Below, piece by piece: positions 17,475 through 26,688 of a stretch of 64,000 nucleotides of DNA. The notes beneath the pieces are model-generated. The model was given only the letters and a program-made list of their open reading frames with translations, had not been told where the DNA came from and did not search any database. Position numbers and translations under genes: made by a program. Source of the DNA: Flagellimonas sp947499585 (GTDB lineage Bacteria; Bacteroidota; Bacteroidia; Flavobacteriales; Flavobacteriaceae); NCBI RefSeq assembly GCF_044596045.1, contig NZ_CP138995.1:372001-436000 (forward strand), written 5' to 3'. The first letter of the stretch is position 1, and every line of letters begins with the position of its first letter.

Positions 17475-18080
17475 ATGCGAGAAAAGATTTTACATAGAGC
17501 TACGGAGCTATTCTTAAATCTAGGGTTTAAGAGTGTAACAATGGATGATTTGGCCAATGAAATGGGAATTTCAAAAAAGACCATTTATTCCCATTTTGAG
17601 AACAAAACAAAGTTGGTAGAGGAAAGTACATTGGATTTGTTTTGGTTTATTTCAAACGGTATTGATGAAATTGTTGCATTGCAAAAAAACCCAATTGAAG
17701 AATTGTACGAAATAAAGCGATTTGTAATGCATCATTTAAAAGATGAAAAATCATCGCCACAATACCAATTACAGAAATACTATCCAAGAATTCATGATAC
17801 GCTCAAGAAAAAACAATTCGATGTCATGCAGGATTGCGTGGTAGATAATATTAAAAGAGGTGTGGATTTAGGTATTTATAGAGACAATCTCAACATTCAA
17901 TTTGTTTCCAGAATATACTTTTCTGGAGTAATAAGTATAAAAGACAATGGTCTTTTTCCAATGACTATTTTTTCAAACAAACAATTGGAAGATGACTATT
18001 TAGAATATCATATAAGGGGTATTGTAACTCCAAAAGGAAGAAAAGTATTAAACTCAATCATCAATTCAAACCAAGAATAA
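17475..18080 (+). CDS. TetR/AcrR family transcriptional regulator
   Basis: A 201-residue regulator with an N-terminal helix-turn-helix: REKILHRATELFLNLGF, then VTMDDLANEMGISKKTIYSHFENKTKLVE. The ATG at 17475 is preferred; an in-frame TTG at 17436 lies inside the promoter and operator and would add an unlikely hydrophobic head. The C-terminal ligand domain is not diagnostic. Its stop abuts the tolC ATG, making it first gene of a four-gene efflux operon that it likely controls. Confidence 0.9.
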   Translation: MREKILHRATELFLNLGFKSVTMDDLANEMGISKKTIYSHFENKTKLVEESTLDLFWFISNGIDEIVALQKNPIEELYEIKRFVMHHLKDEKSSPQYQLQKYYPRIHDTLKKKQFDVMQDCVVDNIKRGVDLGIYRDNLNIQFVSRIYFSGVISIKDNGLFPMTIFSNKQLEDDYLEYHIRGIVTPKGRKVLNSIINSNQE

Positions 18081-19412
18081 ATGCGAACAACCTTAATTAG
18101 TTTACTGTTAATAATACCATTGTTTTCCCAAGCACAGGAAGACAAAAGTAGCTTTAGCCTGGATGAAGCAATAGCCTATGCATTGCAGCACAACTATTCT
18201 GTTATTAATGCAGATAGGGATATTGTAGACGCACAAAAGCAAAAATGGGAAACCATTGCCGGCGGGCTTCCTCAAATCGATGGAGCTATAAGCTACCAAA
18301 ATCAGCTTAAACAGCCAGTGTCCCAAATCCCAGCCGAGTTTTTTGGCGGTGAGCCAGGGACTTTTCAAGAGGTAGTTTTTGGACAGCCTCAATCTGCAAC
18401 CGCAACTGCAACATTAAAACAACAAATTTTTGATGGATCATATATAGTTGGTGTTCAAGCAACAAAAGCCTTCTTAAGCTATAGCCAGAATAACAAGGAA
18501 AAAACTGATTTAGATGTTAGAAAAGCCGTTGTAGAGGCTTATGGAAATGTATTGTTGGCGCAAGAAAGTGTATTAATCTCCGAAAACAACAAAGCCACTT
18601 TAGAGAAAAACCTATATGAAACCAAGCGAATTTATGAGAATGGGCTTGGTGACGAAGAAAGCGTAGATCAACTGCAAATAACCCTATCATCCATAGAAAG
18701 TCAACTTAAAAATGCGAGGCGATTGGAGAAAATAACACTTCAAATGCTCAACTTGATGATGGGTTTACCTATTACATCCCCCACAGAACTTACGGAGAGT
18801 CTTGATGATTTAGCTCAAAAGCAAATTGATTTGGGCTTATTGGATTCTGAATTCAATATAGAGAACAATGTAGACTATAGGTTGGCACTCAACTTAAATG
18901 AACAACGTTATTATGAGCATAAGTTAGAAAAAAGCAGGGCCCTTCCTTCTTTGAATGCTTTTGTTAATTATGGAGGCAATTCTTTTAGTGATAGTTTTAA
19001 TTTTTTAAGTAGTGGACAAAAATGGTTTGGCCAATCTATTTTAGGGTTTGACCTTAATATCCCTATTTTCAGCTCTTTAAAGAGAAGTGCAAGTACGCAA
19101 CGTGCCAAAATAGCTCTAGAAAAGGCTAAAACGCAATTCACAGAAGCTCAGGAACAGATTCGATTACAGTTGGAAAGCGCAAAGAGTGATTACATTCTTT
19201 CTATAGAGGAATATGATACCTCCAAGCAAAATTTAAAACTTGCCGAGCGTATCGAAAATAAAAATCAAATTAAATATTCTGAAGGATTGGCAACCAGTTT
19301 TGAACTTAGACAAGCACAGACACAACTATATTCAACACAGCAAGAATATTTGCAATCCATGGTTGACGTAATCAACCGCAAAACCCAATTGGAAATCATA
19401 TTAAATCAATAG
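18081..19412 (+). CDS. TolC family outer-membrane efflux protein
   Basis: A 443-residue protein with signal peptide (RTTLISLLLIIPLFSQAQ) and the repeated coiled-coil pattern of TolC/OEP domains: SLDEAIAYALQHNYSV at the start, VEAYGNVLLAQESV and a long helical region near KSRALPSLNAFVNYGG, then the second repeat ending LEIILNQ. It forms the outer-membrane channel of the tripartite pump encoded here. Zero spacing to tetR and 23 bp to the adaptor gene. Confidence 0.92.
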   Translation: MRTTLISLLLIIPLFSQAQEDKSSFSLDEAIAYALQHNYSVINADRDIVDAQKQKWETIAGGLPQIDGAISYQNQLKQPVSQIPAEFFGGEPGTFQEVVFGQPQSATATATLKQQIFDGSYIVGVQATKAFLSYSQNNKEKTDLDVRKAVVEAYGNVLLAQESVLISENNKATLEKNLYETKRIYENGLGDEESVDQLQITLSSIESQLKNARRLEKITLQMLNLMMGLPITSPTELTESLDDLAQKQIDLGLLDSEFNIENNVDYRLALNLNEQRYYEHKLEKSRALPSLNAFVNYGGNSFSDSFNFLSSGQKWFGQSILGFDLNIPIFSSLKRSASTQRAKIALEKAKTQFTEAQEQIRLQLESAKSDYILSIEEYDTSKQNLKLAERIENKNQIKYSEGLATSFELRQAQTQLYSTQQEYLQSMVDVINRKTQLEIILNQ

Positions 19413-19435
19413 TCAAAAAAGAAAACCATATCAAC

Positions 19436-20611
19436 ATGAAAAATTTAATATATCTAGTACTTACAGCACTTGTTTTATCTTCTTGCGGAGGAGGAAACAA
19501 TGGTTCGGTAGAAAGTGTTATCGCTGGGAACGATTTAGAAGCAATTCGAGCAAAGCGAACAGAAATTACTAATCAACAAAAGGGATTGGAGATGGAAATT
19601 CAATCCTTGGATTCTGTAATTGCGTTGTTGGATGATAATGCAAAATTACCACTGGTAACAACTATAGAAGCAAAAACTGAAAAGTTTGATCACTATTTAG
19701 AACTTCAAGGTAACGTAACCACAAAACAGAATGTGCTTGTTTATCCAGAAATATCGGGCACATTAAACCGTGTTTATGTTAAGGAAGGTCAAAAAGTGAA
19801 AAAGGGACAATTGTTGGCTTTAATTGATGATGGAGGTTTGTCAAGCCAGTTGGCACAAATGAAAACACAAGCTGCATTGGAAAAAACCACTTTTGAGCGT
19901 CAAAAAAGTCTATGGGAACAAAATATTGGTTCAGAAATTCAGTATCTACAGGCTAAAACAGCCTATGAAGCTCAGGAAAGTGCCGTAAAGCAGATGCAGA
20001 GTCAAGTTTCTAAATCTACTATTAGAGCTCCATTTTCAGGAATCATTGATGATGTTATAAAAGATCAAGGTACTGTTGTTAGTCCGGGTCCAGGTTCTGA
20101 GGTTTTCCGTATTGTGAACCTAACCAATATGTACATTAAAGTAGAAGTTCCAGAAAGTCATTTACCCAATGTTACGCCAGGGAAAAATGTTAATGTCTAT
20201 TTCCCAGTACTTGGCGATAGCGTTACCACCAAAGTAAGACAGACGGGCAATTTTATAAATCCAAGCAACAGATCTTTTACAGCTGAAATTCCTGTTCCAA
20301 GTAATGGCGGCAACATAAAGCCAAACCTTACCGCGAAGGTTATGATCAATGATTATACCAATGAGAATGCTATTCTAATTCCTCAAAGTATCGTTTCTGA
20401 AAATGCAGAAGGAGAGCAGTATGTTTATTTAGTAAATGCTGATTCTATTTCTTCTGATGCCATAGCGCAAAAAGTAATTATCACTACCGGGAAAACTCAG
20501 GGAGATTATGTAGAAGTGCTTTCTGGGGTCAATAATGGCGATGGTATTATTGATGAAGGCGCAAGAAGCGTTAAAGAAGGGCAGAAAGTAAAAATCAAGA
20601 ATGGCCAATAG
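19436..20611 (+). CDS. RND efflux periplasmic adaptor (membrane fusion) lipoprotein
   Basis: A 391-residue adaptor with lipoprotein signal LVLSSCGGG (Cys17), a coiled-coil flank (about 30-65), biotinyl-lipoyl halves (VYPEISGTLNRVYVKEGQKVKKGQLL and SKSTIRAPFSGIIDDV) around a helical hairpin, a beta-barrel domain and a C-terminal membrane-proximal domain (ILIPQSIV ... DGIIDEGARSVKEGQKVKI). It links the TolC and RND components; its gene lies between theirs with 23 and 16 bp gaps. Confidence 0.93.
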   Translation: MKNLIYLVLTALVLSSCGGGNNGSVESVIAGNDLEAIRAKRTEITNQQKGLEMEIQSLDSVIALLDDNAKLPLVTTIEAKTEKFDHYLELQGNVTTKQNVLVYPEISGTLNRVYVKEGQKVKKGQLLALIDDGGLSSQLAQMKTQAALEKTTFERQKSLWEQNIGSEIQYLQAKTAYEAQESAVKQMQSQVSKSTIRAPFSGIIDDVIKDQGTVVSPGPGSEVFRIVNLTNMYIKVEVPESHLPNVTPGKNVNVYFPVLGDSVTTKVRQTGNFINPSNRSFTAEIPVPSNGGNIKPNLTAKVMINDYTNENAILIPQSIVSENAEGEQYVYLVNADSISSDAIAQKVIITTGKTQGDYVEVLSGVNNGDGIIDEGARSVKEGQKVKIKNGQ

Positions 20612-20627
20612 CCAAAAGACATAGATT

Positions 20628-23600
20628 ATGAGTAAGCAAAAGAAAAAAGTAGATAAAGAATTTGGGCTGGCATCATGGGCTATTGACAATAAAACAACTA
20701 TGTATGTTTTAATTGCGGTCATCCTATTTTTAGGAGCATCCGCCTATTTTAGCATGCCCCGAGAGAACTTTCCAGAGATAAAAGAGACCAAGATTTATAT
20801 TAGCTCGGTCTACCCAGGAAATACAGCAGAGGATATTGAAAAACTGATTACCGACCCGCTCGAAGACGAGCTTAAAACGGTTAGTAATGTGGTGGAGATA
20901 ACCTCAACATCTCAAGAAGATTATTCCATAATCATTGTGGAGTTTGATGAAAGCATAACAGTAGACGCGGCCAAGCAAAAAATAAAAGACGAAGTCGATA
21001 CCGAAACAGCTAGTGAAGACTGGCCCACTTTTAATGGTGCTAAAGTTGAACCCAATGTTTTCGACTTGAGCATGTCCGAAGAGATTCCTATTCTAAACAT
21101 CAATATCTCTGGAGATTATCCAATTGATAAACTAAAAGAATATGGCGAGTATTTGGAGGATGAGATTGAGAGTCTACAAGAAATAAAACAAGTTGATATA
21201 CGTGGTGCTCAAGAAAAGGAAGTAGAAGTTGCGGTGGACATTTACAAAATGATGGCTGCCCAAGTTAGTTTCGACGATATTATCAATACTATTGGTAATG
21301 GAAACACAACAATTTCTGCTGGAAACTTAATTACAAGCGGACAACGCAGAACTATAAGAATTGTTGGTGAAATCGATGACCCCAATGAGCTTGAAAACTT
21401 TGTAGTAAAGTCTGAAAACGACAATCCTATTTATTTAAAGGACATTGCTGTAGTTACATTTAAAGAAGAGGACAAAACAACCTACGCAAGAGAATTTGGA
21501 CACCCAGTTGTAATGTTGGATGTTAAAAAACGTGCCGGTAAAAACATGGTTGCCGCCGCAGAACAAATTCAGGTAATTGTCGAGGATGCTATTAAAAATG
21601 TATTTCCCCAAGATTTAGAAGTAAGTATTGCCAATGATCAATCATCAAAAACTATAGGTCAGGTTGATGACCTGGTAAACAATATCATTTTTGGGATTAT
21701 ACTGGTTGTTACTGTATTAATGTTCTTCTTAGGATTTAAAAACGCTCTTTTTGTAGGGTTTGCAATTCCTATGTCAATGTTCATGTCCTTGATGATTTTG
21801 AGTCTTTTAGGGTACACAATGAATACCATGATTCTTTTTGGTTTGATTATGGGTCTTGGTATGCTGGTGGATAATGGTATCGTGGTTGTAGAAAACGTAT
21901 ATCGTTTAATGGATGAAGAAGGTATGTCCCGCATACAAGCAGCTAAAAAAGGAATTGGAGAAATTGCTTTCCCAATTATTATTTCCACATTAACTACGGT
22001 TGCTGCCTTTGTACCGCTTGGACTTTGGCCAGGAGTAATGGGACAGTTTATGATTTATTTCCCAGTGACTTTATCCGTTGTTCTTGGATCGTCATTGTTT
22101 GTGGCCATCTTCTTTAACTCGGTATTGGTGTCACAATTTATGACCACTGAAGACAAAGACATGCCAATAAAGCAAATCATTAAAATAACAGCAATCATGG
22201 CAGGAATTGGATTGCTGATCTTGATTTTTGGTGGAAGCTATAGAGCCTTAGGTACCTTAATGATAGTGACTTCTATTTTGCTTTGGATCTATAGACTCTT
22301 TTTAAGAAATTGGGCCAATGGTTTTCAGAATAAAATCTTACCTAGATGGGAAAGATTCTATGAAAAAACACTTAGAAAAGCACTAACTGGAAGAAAACCT
22401 ATTTTCATTGCCATAGGCACATTTGTATTACTCTTTCTTGCTTTTATGGGCTTTGGGGCTTCCGTTGGAAGTCAACGTACTAAGGTGGAATTCTTTCCAG
22501 ACAATACGCCAAATCAGATTATTGTTTATATAGAATATCCTGAAGGAACGGACATTAAGAAAACCAACGAGATTACCAATGAGGTTGAGCAAAGGGTGTA
22601 TGATATTATTAATGAAGATGCCTATTTGCACGGAGATTACAATTTCCTAACAGAAAGTGCAGTTTCCCAAGTAGGTGAAGGTGCTGGAAATCCACAAACA
22701 GATGGTGGTTCTGCAGCAGAAATGCCTCACCGTGGAAAAATTACTGCAACCATGCGAGAATATAAATTCCGCGAAGGAGCTGATAGTAATGACCTGCTAA
22801 AAATGGTACAAGAAGCTTTGAAAGATGTGTATCCCGGGGTTGCCATTTCTGTAGAGAAAGATGCCGTTGGCCCGCCAGCAGGATATCCTATCAATATTGA
22901 ATTGGAAGGAGATGATTATTCTGAATTGATTGCTACTGCGGAAAGAATGCGTAACTATATCAACGCAAAAAACATCCCGGGAATTGATGAGCTTAAAATT
23001 GATGTAAATAAATCTAAACCCGCCATGCTGGTTGCTGTGGATAGAAAGAAAGCTGGAGAGCTTGGTGTAGCAACCGGTCAAGTTGGACAACAACTCCGTA
23101 ATTCAATATTTGGTGCTAAAGCTGGAATCTATAAAGAAGATGGTGAGGATTATGATATTTATGTTCGCTTTAATGAGGAAAATAGATACAATACAAGTGC
23201 AATTTTTAACCAAAAAATCACTTTTAGAGATCAATCTTCAGGTCAAATAAAGGAAGTACCTGTTTCCGCTGTTGCAAAGCAGGTAAATAGCTCTGGTTTT
23301 AGTGCGATTAAACATCGTGATGTAAAACGTGTTGTTACAGTTTATTCAGCCCTTGCGCCAGGATTTACGGATGCAGGTGCAATTGTAAGCAAGGTTCAGG
23401 ACGAAATGGAAAGTTTCAATGACCTTCCCGCTGGAATACATATTGATTACACCGGTCAGATAGAAGAGCAAAACAAACAAATGGCGTTTTTGATGGGAGC
23501 ATTCTTTACGGGTCTCGGATTAATTTTCTTCATTTTAATTTTCCAGTTCAACTCTGTTTCAAAACCGGGAATCATCATGTTGGCCATTTTCTTGAGTTTG

Positions 23601-24137
23601 ATAGGGGTATTTGGTGGTATTGTTGCTACAGGAAGCGCATTTGTTATAATGATGACCATGATGGGGATTATTTCCCTTGCTGGTATTGTTGTAAACAACG
23701 GGGTGGTTCTATTAGATTATACTCAACTGCTTATTGATAGGAAGACTGTGGAACTTGAGTTGGAAGATGATGAATTGTTAAGTTCTGAAGACTTTACGGA
23801 AGCTGTTGTTAAAGGTGGTAAGGCAAGGTTACGCCCTGTACTGCTTACAGCAATTACCACAATATTAGGATTGATCCCATTGGCAACAGGATTCAATATT
23901 AATTTCTTTACTCTCTTTAGTGAGTTTAATCCAAATATCTACTTGGGAGGTGATAACGTAATTTTCTGGGGGCCTTTGGCCTGGACGGTAATTTACGGAT
24001 TGTTGATTGCTACCTTTTTAACTCTAATTGTGGTTCCTATTCTATTTAGCCTTGTCTATAGGGTTAAAGTAAGAGTTAGAAAAAACAGAATTAGAAAAGA
24101 AGAGAATAAAAAAGAGGCTCTTGATATTGCTGCTTAG
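20628..24137 (+). CDS. RND family efflux permease (AcrB-like)
   Basis: A 1169-residue proton-driven exporter. The twelve-helix RND plan with two large periplasmic loops is visible; TM4 has GLGMLVDNGIVVVENVY, with one acidic residue where classic drug pumps have two. The central linker carries an insertion with two further hydrophobic stretches (IKITAIMAGIGLLILIF, LGTLMIVTSILLWIY, bases about 22180-22310), suggesting 14 rather than 12 helices. Second-half motif NNGVVLLDYTQLL is present. Substrate (drugs, lipids, metabolites) cannot be deduced; the Asn in the TM4 motif and the linker set it apart from AcrB. Confidence 0.92.
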   Translation: MSKQKKKVDKEFGLASWAIDNKTTMYVLIAVILFLGASAYFSMPRENFPEIKETKIYISSVYPGNTAEDIEKLITDPLEDELKTVSNVVEITSTSQEDYSIIIVEFDESITVDAAKQKIKDEVDTETASEDWPTFNGAKVEPNVFDLSMSEEIPILNINISGDYPIDKLKEYGEYLEDEIESLQEIKQVDIRGAQEKEVEVAVDIYKMMAAQVSFDDIINTIGNGNTTISAGNLITSGQRRTIRIVGEIDDPNELENFVVKSENDNPIYLKDIAVVTFKEEDKTTYAREFGHPVVMLDVKKRAGKNMVAAAEQIQVIVEDAIKNVFPQDLEVSIANDQSSKTIGQVDDLVNNIIFGIILVVTVLMFFLGFKNALFVGFAIPMSMFMSLMILSLLGYTMNTMILFGLIMGLGMLVDNGIVVVENVYRLMDEEGMSRIQAAKKGIGEIAFPIIISTLTTVAAFVPLGLWPGVMGQFMIYFPVTLSVVLGSSLFVAIFFNSVLVSQFMTTEDKDMPIKQIIKITAIMAGIGLLILIFGGSYRALGTLMIVTSILLWIYRLFLRNWANGFQNKILPRWERFYEKTLRKALTGRKPIFIAIGTFVLLFLAFMGFGASVGSQRTKVEFFPDNTPNQIIVYIEYPEGTDIKKTNEITNEVEQRVYDIINEDAYLHGDYNFLTESAVSQVGEGAGNPQTDGGSAAEMPHRGKITATMREYKFREGADSNDLLKMVQEALKDVYPGVAISVEKDAVGPPAGYPINIELEGDDYSELIATAERMRNYINAKNIPGIDELKIDVNKSKPAMLVAVDRKKAGELGVATGQVGQQLRNSIFGAKAGIYKEDGEDYDIYVRFNEENRYNTSAIFNQKITFRDQSSGQIKEVPVSAVAKQVNSSGFSAIKHRDVKRVVTVYSALAPGFTDAGAIVSKVQDEMESFNDLPAGIHIDYTGQIEEQNKQMAFLMGAFFTGLGLIFFILIFQFNSVSKPGIIMLAIFLSLIGVFGGIVATGSAFVIMMTMMGIISLAGIVVNNGVVLLDYTQLLIDRKTVELELEDDELLSSEDFTEAVVKGGKARLRPVLLTAITTILGLIPLATGFNINFFTLFSEFNPNIYLGGDNVIFWGPLAWTVIYGLLIATFLTLIVVPILFSLVYRVKVRVRKNRIRKEENKKEALDIAA

Positions 24138-24150
24138 CAAAGAAAGTGCC

Positions 24151-24199
24151 TTATAAATAAAAAAGCCCTGGCAAATTGCCAGGGCTTTTTTATTTATAA
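24151..24199. terminator. Bidirectional terminator
   Basis: The strongest part is GCCCTGGC-AAATT-GCCAGGGC (24165-24172 and 24178-24185), flanked by perfectly complementary A/T-rich arms that extend the pairing to 24151 and 24199. Poly-T follows the stem on both strands. It separates the convergent RND operon and MORN-repeat gene. Confidence 0.9.
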
Positions 24200-24210
24200 A
24201 TTTATCTAAC

Positions 24211-24561
24211 TTAATTGTCTACCGAAACAACTTCAGATTGGTTCCAGTTTTTTACATTAACAATTCTGTTATTTGCAAAATCAACTTCTTTTAAAATCTG
24301 AGCTTCCCAAAAGAACCACTTGCCAGACTTCTTTCCTTCATTGTATTTTCCAGAGGCTATTTTTTTGCCATCTACATTGTACATAAACCATTGTCCATGT
24401 AACTTTCCTTTTAACAGATACCCTGTTTGGGCTATTTCGCCGTTTTCGTGAAAATATGTAGCTTTTACCATTTTCCCCACTTTTTCAAAAGTCGGTTCTG
24501 TATCCTGTGGATACATACAAACCGAAAACATCACTGCTAAAAAAAATATTGCTTTCTTCAT
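24211..24561 (-). CDS. Secreted MORN-repeat protein
   Basis: A 116-residue protein with signal peptide (KKAIFFLAVMFSVCMYPQ) and two to three MORN_2-type repeats: ATYFHENGEIAQTGYLLKGK, LHGQWFMYNVDGKKIASGKY and KSGKWFFWEAQILKEVDF. In databases similar proteins are labelled YwqK-family antitoxin-like, but no toxin gene is next to it, so that label should not be taken literally. Likely periplasmic or surface; function unknown. Confidence 0.75.
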   Translation of the reverse strand: MKKAIFFLAVMFSVCMYPQDTEPTFEKVGKMVKATYFHENGEIAQTGYLLKGKLHGQWFMYNVDGKKIASGKYNEGKKSGKWFFWEAQILKEVDFANNRIVNVKNWNQSEVVSVDN

Positions 24562-24918
24562 ATTAAATGGGATTATAAATTCTTTTATCTAACGTAATAA
24601 AGTTACAATTATTTTACATTAATTACACATTTAAATAACAATTAATTTACATTAAACTTGTAAATATCTATTTATCAGCTATTTGATATTTTTATAAATG
24701 ATATTATTTAAGTTATTTACCGATAAATTGAAGCAGAAAAACTCTTGAACTGACTTTAATGTAAATTTTAAATTGCCAAAAAACTTACTAAATATTGTTA
24801 AGATAAAATCAGAAAAATGCTATTCGATTTTGGATAAAGTTTATACTCCATCAGAAAATCTAGATATCTAGCGGTATATATTCACATTCCTCTTAAATTT
24901 GCCGCTCAGATAGAAATC
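24562..24918. other. 357-bp AT-rich intergenic region
   Basis: No gene is supported here. The region is very A/T rich and contains TTACATTAA-like copies (near 24612 and 24650) on the MORN side. At its right end lies the aspS -7 element. I see no RNA structure that I can name. Confidence 0.6.
24894..24901 (+). promoter_or_regulatory. -7 element of aspS
   Basis: TAAATTTG exactly matches TAnnTTTG and ends 17 nt before the ATG at 24919. A -33 TTG is not obvious. Confidence 0.5.
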
Positions 24919-26664
24919 ATGTATAGAAGTAACACCTGTGGTGACTTAAGAACATCACATATAAATAAAGAAGTAGTCTTAAGTGGTTGGGTTCATAAAG
25001 TAAGGGACAAAGGCTTTGTGATCTGGATAGACCTTCGTGACCGTTATGGCATTACGCAATTGGTACTTGACCAAGACCGTACTTCTACTGAGCTTTTGGA
25101 AAAGGTCAAGGAGCTTGGGCGTGAAACTGTTATTCAAATTAAAGGTCTGGTAATTGAACGAGCCTCTAAAAACCCAAACATTCCAACAGGAGATATAGAA
25201 GTCCTTGTAACCGAACTTCAAATATTAAATGAATCTATTTTGCCACCTTTTACCATTGAAGATGATACAGATGGTGGTGAAGATATTCGTATGAAATATC
25301 GCTATCTGGATATTCGAAGAAATCCCGTTAAAAATAATCTTATGTTTAGGCATAAGGTGAGCATGGAAGTACGTAAATACCTTTCCGACCAGGGATTCAT
25401 TGAAGTTGAAACTCCCTATTTAATAAAGTCCACACCGGAAGGTGCTAGAGATTTTGTTGTTCCCAGTAGGATGAATGAAGGGCAGTTTTATGCCCTCCCC
25501 CAATCCCCACAAACTTTTAAGCAATTGCTTATGGTTGGTGGAATGGACAAGTATTTTCAGATTGTAAAGTGTTTTAGGGATGAAGATCTAAGAGCTGACA
25601 GGCAACCTGAATTTACGCAGATAGATTGTGAAATGGCATTTGTGGAACAAGAGGATATTTTAAATGCTTTCGAGGGATTAACCAAGCATTTGCTAAAAGA
25701 AGTTCACGGCATAGATTCACAAGATTTTCCGAGAATGACGTATGATGATGCAATGCGTTTGTATGGTAATGACAAACCTGACATTCGTTTTGGAATGGAG
25801 TTCGGAGAACTTAACACCGTTGCCCAACACAAAGATTTTAATGTATTCAACTCAGCAGAGTTGGTGGTTGGTATTGCGGTTCCGGGTGGGGCTTCCTATA
25901 CCCGAAAAGAAATTGACAAACTTATTGATTGGGTTAGAAGGCCACAGGTAGGCGCCAAAGGCATGGTCTATGTAAAATGTAATGAAGATGGCACTTACAA
26001 ATCTTCCGTTGATAAATTTTATAACCAAAAGGATTTGGCCAAATGGGCAGAAGTGACCAAAGCCAAGACGGGAGACCTTATGTGTGTGCTTTCAGGAAAC
26101 ACCAATGAAACAAGGGCTCAATTAAGTGCACTGCGTATGGAATTGGCAGAACGTTTAGGTCTTAGAAAACCAGATGAATTTGCGCCTTTATGGGTCGTTG
26201 ATTTTCCATTATTGGAATTAGATGAAGAAACTGGCCATTACCATGCCATGCATCATCCGTTTACCTCCCCCAAACCCGGACAGTTAGAATTACTGGAAAC
26301 CAATCCTGGTGAAGTAAAGGCAAACGCTTATGATTTGGTATTGAACGGGAACGAAATTGGTGGTGGATCCATCCGTATTCATGATAAAGAAATTCAGGCT
26401 ACCATGTTCAAGCATCTAGGTTTTACCTCAGAGCAAGCAAAAGCACAATTCGGATTCTTAATGGATGCTTTCCAATACGGAGCACCCCCACATGGAGGAA
26501 TTGCCTTTGGCTTAGACAGATTGGTCGCTATTTTAGGTGGACAGGAAACCATTAGAGATTTTATTGCCTTCCCTAAAAACAACAGTGGTAGAGATGTCAT
26601 GATAGATGCTCCTGCTATAATTGATGATGAGCAACTCAAGGAATTAGGCCTGAAACTAATGTAA
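24919..26664 (+). CDS. aspS: Aspartate--tRNA ligase
   Basis: A 581-residue class II aminoacyl-tRNA synthetase of the bacterial type, charging tRNA-Asp with aspartate. The N-terminal OB-fold anticodon domain (VVLSGWVHKVRDKGFVIWID) is followed by motif 1 (GFIEVETPYL), motif 2 (FRDEDLRADRQPEFTQID), the bacterial GAD insert (about 275-420) and motif 3 (GGIAFGLDRLVAIL). All class II landmarks are intact. The lipoprotein gene follows after 24 bp. Confidence 0.97.
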   Translation: MYRSNTCGDLRTSHINKEVVLSGWVHKVRDKGFVIWIDLRDRYGITQLVLDQDRTSTELLEKVKELGRETVIQIKGLVIERASKNPNIPTGDIEVLVTELQILNESILPPFTIEDDTDGGEDIRMKYRYLDIRRNPVKNNLMFRHKVSMEVRKYLSDQGFIEVETPYLIKSTPEGARDFVVPSRMNEGQFYALPQSPQTFKQLLMVGGMDKYFQIVKCFRDEDLRADRQPEFTQIDCEMAFVEQEDILNAFEGLTKHLLKEVHGIDSQDFPRMTYDDAMRLYGNDKPDIRFGMEFGELNTVAQHKDFNVFNSAELVVGIAVPGGASYTRKEIDKLIDWVRRPQVGAKGMVYVKCNEDGTYKSSVDKFYNQKDLAKWAEVTKAKTGDLMCVLSGNTNETRAQLSALRMELAERLGLRKPDEFAPLWVVDFPLLELDEETGHYHAMHHPFTSPKPGQLELLETNPGEVKANAYDLVLNGNEIGGGSIRIHDKEIQATMFKHLGFTSEQAKAQFGFLMDAFQYGAPPHGGIAFGLDRLVAILGGQETIRDFIAFPKNNSGRDVMIDAPAIIDDEQLKELGLKLM

Positions 26665-26688
26665 CAATCAAATCTTATCAAATACACT

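Noticed and set aside
21659..21988. 109-codon minus-strand frame inside the RND permease
   Set aside because: Complement of membrane helices in a strongly conserved gene.
24211..24561. Toxin-antitoxin locus suggested by YwqK-like MORN repeats
   Set aside because: The protein is secreted and no toxin gene is adjacent.
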